From the NCBI GenBank assembly GCA_029961105.1, contig JASBVO010000002.1, positions 1 through 64,000 on the forward strand: DNA of 64,000 nucleotides, given 5' to 3'. Below are positions 58,456 through 64,000 of this stretch, piece by piece. Position numbers and translations under genes: made by a program. Positions within the stretch are counted from its first letter, which is position 1, and every line of letters begins with the position of its first letter. Under the pieces are notes generated by a model. It worked only from the letters and a program-made list of their open reading frames with translations, did not search any database and was not told where the DNA came from. Origin of the DNA: Micrococcus sp. (lineage in GTDB: Bacteria > Actinomycetota > Actinomycetes > Actinomycetales > Micrococcaceae).

Positions 58456-59091
58456 CTACTCCGCCAGGCCGTAGAGGCGGTCCCCGGCGTCGCCGAGGCC
58501 GGGGACGATGTAGGAGTGCTCATTGAGGCGCTCGTCGATGGCGGCCAGGTAGATGTCCACGTCGACGTCGGCCAGTTCCCCTTCCAGCCGCGCGATGCCC
58601 TCCGGCGCTCCCAGCAGGCAGATGCAGGTCACCCGGCGGGCCTTGCGGCCATACATGAACCGCACCGCCTCGGCCAGCGTGCCTCCCGTGGCCAGCATGG
58701 GGTCCAGGATGAACACGTGCCGGTCCGTCAGGTCCGCCGGCAGACGCTCGGCGTAGGTGACGATGTCCAGGGTCTCCTCGTTCCGGGCCATCCCCAGGAA
58801 GCCGACCTCCGCGGTCGGGGCCATCCGGACCATGCCCTCGAGCATGCCGAGCCCGGCACGCAGGATCGGCACCACCAGCGGGGTGGGCCGCGCCAGCCGG
58901 ACACCGGTGGTGGAGGCGACGGGGGTCTCGATCCGGACCGGCTCCACCGCAACGTCCCGCGTGGCCTCGTAGGCCAGCAGCATGACCAGTTCCTCGGTCA
59001 GCTGCCGGAAGATCATGGAGGGCGTCTCCCGCTTCCTCAGGACCGTGAGTTTGTGGCCGACCAGCGGGTGTTCGACGAGCTGTACGCGCAT
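58456..59091 (-). CDS. upp: Uracil phosphoribosyltransferase
   Basis: Upp salvages uracil to UMP using PRPP. The 211-residue protein has the full family pattern: [16 protein letters not shown] at the start, [17 protein letters not shown], the PRPP loop [14 protein letters not shown], and the uracil-binding C-terminus [16 protein letters not shown]. Length is normal. It is divergent from tadA, with 110 bases between the starts, a frequent pairing in actinobacteria. ATG 59091 begins the conserved N-terminus; the frame upstream is open but not conserved. Confidence 0.96.
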   Translation of the reverse strand: MRVQLVEHPLVGHKLTVLRKRETPSMIFRQLTEELVMLLAYEATRDVAVEPVRIETPVASTTGVRLARPTPLVVPILRAGLGMLEGMVRMAPTAEVGFLGMARNEETLDIVTYAERLPADLTDRHVFILDPMLATGGTLAEAVRFMYGRKARRVTCICLLGAPEGIARLEGELADVDVDIYLAAIDERLNEHSYIVPGLGDAGDRLYGLAE

Positions 59092-59201
59092 GGTGCCAAC
59101 CCTACCGGGCGCGCCCGGTTGCCCCGGGGGCGCGGGCGGCGCGTCCCCGGACCCCGGAGTGGGGACAATGGGACGGTCATCGTCGTCCAGGAAGGGACAC
59201 C

Positions 59202-61949
<2,748 letters not shown>

Positions 61950-61986
61950 GCCGGGCACCTCCCTGCTCCTCTTCACCTCAGCTGTT

Positions 61987-62013
61987 ACCTGAATCACCTA
62001 TCAGGTGTACCTT
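61987..62013 (+). promoter_or_regulatory. Putative promoter/operator of the PHB depolymerase gene
   Basis: ACCTGA and TCAGGT (61987-61992, 62001-62006) and the overlapping dyad CACCT-ATC-AGGTG (61995-62007) precede a -10-like TACCTT (62008-62013), 69 bases before the start codon. It is a suggestion only. Confidence 0.3.
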
Positions 62014-62081
62014 GGCGTGATCCAGCTCACAGCCGAAGTGACCGGCAGGGATGCCCGGCCGGCCGTGAGGGAGGAGGCATC

Positions 62082-63554
62082 ATGACCCCACCTGCGCATT
62101 GTGACCGGGATGACATGCTCGACAGCCCAGACCCTGGCCCGGACAGGCCGGTCGCCGGCCCGCCGCTCGGGAGGCCACGGAACCGTCGACGCGTGGCCCC
62201 CGTGCTGCTGGCCACGTTCCTGCTGACGGCCCTGGGCGCGGCCCTCGGCCTGGTCGGGACCTCGCCGACGGCCCAGGCCATCGACTGCCCGCCCGGGTTC
62301 GAGACGCTGCCGGGCTGCACCGGCAGCGGCGGTGACGGCGGTGCCGGAGACGGCGGCTCCGAGGCCACGGGGACCTGGACCACCGAGACGATCGCCGGCA
62401 TGAGCGTGAACCTCTACGTCCCCACGACCGCCCCGGCCCACCCGGACGGCCGTGCCCTGATGGTCACCCTGCACGGTTGCGTGCAGAAGGCCGCGGACCT
62501 GAGGAACGGCGGCAACTGGGCCGCGACGGCGGATGAGTACGGCATGGTGGTGGCCGTCCCGGCCGCGCCGAACGGCGGGGTGCTGCTCGGCTGCTGGGAC
62601 TACTACGACACCAACCACTCGCGCACCTCCCCCGCCCGGCACGATGACAACCTGCTGGGCCTGGTCTCCACCCTGACCGCCCGGCCCGGACTGGGCGTGG
62701 ACGCGGATCAGGTGTACCTCTCCGGGCTGAGCTCCGGCGGGGGCCAGACCATGGTCATGGGCTGCCTGGCCCCGGACGTCTTCGCGGGTATCGGGATCAA
62801 CGCCGGGCCGACGGTCGGGACCACCTCGGGGCAGATCTCCTCGGTGGCCACCTCGAAGACGCAGGGCACCTCGACCTGCCGGACCTTCGCCGGTTCGGCA
62901 TCCTCCTCCTTCGACACGCAGCTGACCTCGGTGGTCTACGGCAGCAATGACTCCGTGGTGGCGCCCGGCTACAACCCGCTCAACGCCGAGATCATGGCCG
63001 GCCTGTACGGTGCCTCGTCGACGTCCTCGTTCTCCCTGTCCGGCCTGGCCGGGACCAACACCGCCGGGACGGGCACCCTGTACTCGGATGCCGAAGGCCC
63101 CCGGGTGTCCCTGGTGCAGAACACCGGGCTGGGACACAACTGGCCCGCGGGCGGCGGGCCGGGCGGTTCCTACATCTCGACCAACAGCATCGACTACCCG
63201 GCGTACGTGACGGAGTTCTTCGTCGAGAACAACCGCCGCACCGGGCCCCTGCCGACCGGGGAGCCCACCCCGACGGTCCAGCCGACCCCCACGGAGGAAC
63301 CGGTCCCGACCGAGGAGCCGACTCCCACGGCGGAGCCCACCCCGACCGAGGAACCCACCGCCGGCCCGGAGCGATGCGTCACCGCGTCCAACGTGGACCA
63401 CCGGGCCGCCGGCCGCGCCACCTCCTATGGCGTCCACCCCTACAACCCGTACTACGCCGTCGGGTCCCAGCACTACCTGGGCCAGGGCGATGCCACGGTG
63501 ACCAGCCTGCACGAGTCCTCGGACGGCGTGTTCGACCTGGTGCCGTCCTGCTGA
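62082..63554 (+). CDS. Secreted PHB depolymerase/feruloyl esterase-type hydrolase
   Basis: This is an exported esterase of the extracellular poly(3-hydroxybutyrate) depolymerase type 1 family. The 490-residue protein has an unusually long N-terminal signal region (about 1-66, hydrophobic 40-60, ending AQA). The catalytic domain (about 95-390) has oxyanion loop TLHGCVQKA and a triad of Ser217 in GLSSGGG, Asp290 in YGSNDSVV and His352 in GLGHNWP. A Thr/Pro/Glu repeat linker (393-427) joins a C-terminal domain of about 63 residues with two Cys. That domain may bind polymer. GGAGGAGGC precedes ATG 62082. Short-chain polyesters or feruloylated glycans are possible substrates. Confidence 0.85.
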   Translation: MTPPAHCDRDDMLDSPDPGPDRPVAGPPLGRPRNRRRVAPVLLATFLLTALGAALGLVGTSPTAQAIDCPPGFETLPGCTGSGGDGGAGDGGSEATGTWTTETIAGMSVNLYVPTTAPAHPDGRALMVTLHGCVQKAADLRNGGNWAATADEYGMVVAVPAAPNGGVLLGCWDYYDTNHSRTSPARHDDNLLGLVSTLTARPGLGVDADQVYLSGLSSGGGQTMVMGCLAPDVFAGIGINAGPTVGTTSGQISSVATSKTQGTSTCRTFAGSASSSFDTQLTSVVYGSNDSVVAPGYNPLNAEIMAGLYGASSTSSFSLSGLAGTNTAGTGTLYSDAEGPRVSLVQNTGLGHNWPAGGGPGGSYISTNSIDYPAYVTEFFVENNRRTGPLPTGEPTPTVQPTPTEEPVPTEEPTPTAEPTPTEEPTAGPERCVTASNVDHRAAGRATSYGVHPYNPYYAVGSQHYLGQGDATVTSLHESSDGVFDLVPSC

Positions 63555-63603
63555 GCCCTGACTGCTGACCCAGCTGACGGGCCGGCCCCCGGGACGCTTT
63601 TCT

Positions 63604-63670
63604 GCGGCTCCCGGGTCGCAGACCATGGGTGCAGGCCGAGCACACCCACGGTTCGCGACCCGGGAGCCGC
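63604..63670. terminator. Long hairpin between convergent genes
   Basis: A 16-bp perfect stem (63604-63619 with 63655-63670) contains an inner nine- to ten-pair helix (63622-63631 with 63643-63652, one mismatch). It lies between the esterase gene and the convergent hydrolase gene and would work in both directions. Confidence 0.75.
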
Positions 63671-63693
63671 CTGAACCGCGCCGGCGTCGGCGG

Positions 63694-64000
63694 TCAGGCG
63701 GCCGGCGAACGGTCCAGCTGCCGGTCGAGGAAATCCGCGATGACGTCCCAGGTCAATTGCTGGCCCGGCGGTGGTGCCGGGTCCAGGTGGGCGGAGTCCA
63801 CCGCGGTGTCCAGCACGGAATGGGACGCGGCGAAGTGGACGTCGTGGCCGACGTCGGCGACCTCGTAGTAGGCGGTGGGCACTCCGGCGGCGTCGAGGGC
63901 GGCGAACAGCAGGGAGCTCTGCTGGTACGGCACCACCCAGTCATCGGTCCCGTGCGCGATCAGCGTGGGGGGATCCTCGTCGTCGATGTACGCCAGCGGA
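63694..64000 (-). CDS. Alpha/beta hydrolase, C-terminal part (cut by the window edge)
   Basis: Only the last 101 codons are in the window; the start lies beyond 64000. The visible part reads PLAYIDDEDPPTLIAHGTDD, then WVVPYQQSSLLFAALDAAGV, and EVADVGHDVHF. This is the typical end of BD-FAE/carboxylesterase-like hydrolases, with the catalytic Asp in GTDDWVVP and the catalytic His in VGHDVHF. It is convergent with the PHB depolymerase-like gene, so both may be parts of a polyester or glycan-ester breakdown set. The N-terminal type cannot be judged here. Confidence 0.8.
   Translation of the reverse strand, partial: PLAYIDDEDPPTLIAHGTDDWVVPYQQSSLLFAALDAAGVPTAYYEVADVGHDVHFAASHSVLDTAVDSAHLDPAPPPGQQLTWDVIADFLDRQLDRSPAA

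Overview
The window is high-GC, gene-dense DNA from an actinobacterium, most probably a member of the Micrococcaceae (Micrococcus/Citricoccus/Arthrobacter-like). The evidence is the strong G/C bias at third codon positions, frequent GTG starts, long GC stem terminators, and actinobacterial gene order: ispF-ispD-carD divergent from an LpqE-type lipoprotein gene, regX3-senX3 divergent from phoU, and a DUF2516 gene near gpm. The genus is an inference. Most of the window reads as core chromosome, with two catabolic clusters and one unusual transport-related operon as accessory parts. There is no rRNA, CRISPR array, phage or intact transposon.

Layout. 1-790: no gene, but a compact repeat/palindrome element at 622-779. 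791-7674 (minus): glgX, rlmB, cysS, ispF, ispD, carD. 7946-9299: two lipoproteins. 9555-12289: the phosphate-sensing set regX3-senX3 and divergent phoU, with a PHO-box-like repeat between them. 12382-19312: phosphoglycerate mutase, a DUF2516 membrane protein, a trans-sulfuration-type PLP enzyme, tmk-holB, a TAP-type exported peptidase and a phosphonatase-like hydrolase. 19557-21402: tRNA-Thr(CGT), a small helical protein, a quinone oxidoreductase and tRNA-Ser(TGA). 21580-25977: a catabolic cluster (enoyl-CoA hydratase, CaiB-type CoA-transferase, MatC-like dicarboxylate permease, divergent IclR regulator). 26184-33492: a secreted NucH-type nuclease, a FAD/NAD(P)-binding protein and a prolyl oligopeptidase. 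33574-34989: tRNA-Ser(GCT) and a PRC-barrel/DUF2382 stress protein.

35140-38826 is the most unusual part. It holds a membrane-anchored protein with L7/L12-like helical motifs, followed by a two-gene operon in which a DUF1611 P-loop protein is paired with an ABC half-transporter whose nucleotide-binding domain has lost every catalytic motif. 39031-46126: an MFS transporter, phosphomannomutase, a RecQ-type helicase with a phosphoribosyltransferase-like C-terminus, and GTP-dependent PEP carboxykinase. 46425-47150: tRNA-Arg(ACG) and a SixA-type phosphatase.

47239-57069 is a nine-gene minus-strand cluster that looks like a complete upper pathway for cyclohexanecarboxylate: AliA-like ligase, AliB-like dehydrogenase, BadK-like hydratase, BadH-like dehydrogenase and BadI-like ring-opening hydrolase to pimeloyl-CoA. 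It also carries beta-oxidation enzymes, a glutaryl-CoA-dehydrogenase-like enzyme and a TetR regulator. The window ends with an orphan OmpR-type winged-helix regulator with repeated TGAGACG motifs upstream, upp, tadA, tRNA-Ser(CGA), sufS-sufU, a secreted PHB-depolymerase-like esterase, and the 3' end of an alpha/beta hydrolase gene cut by the window edge.
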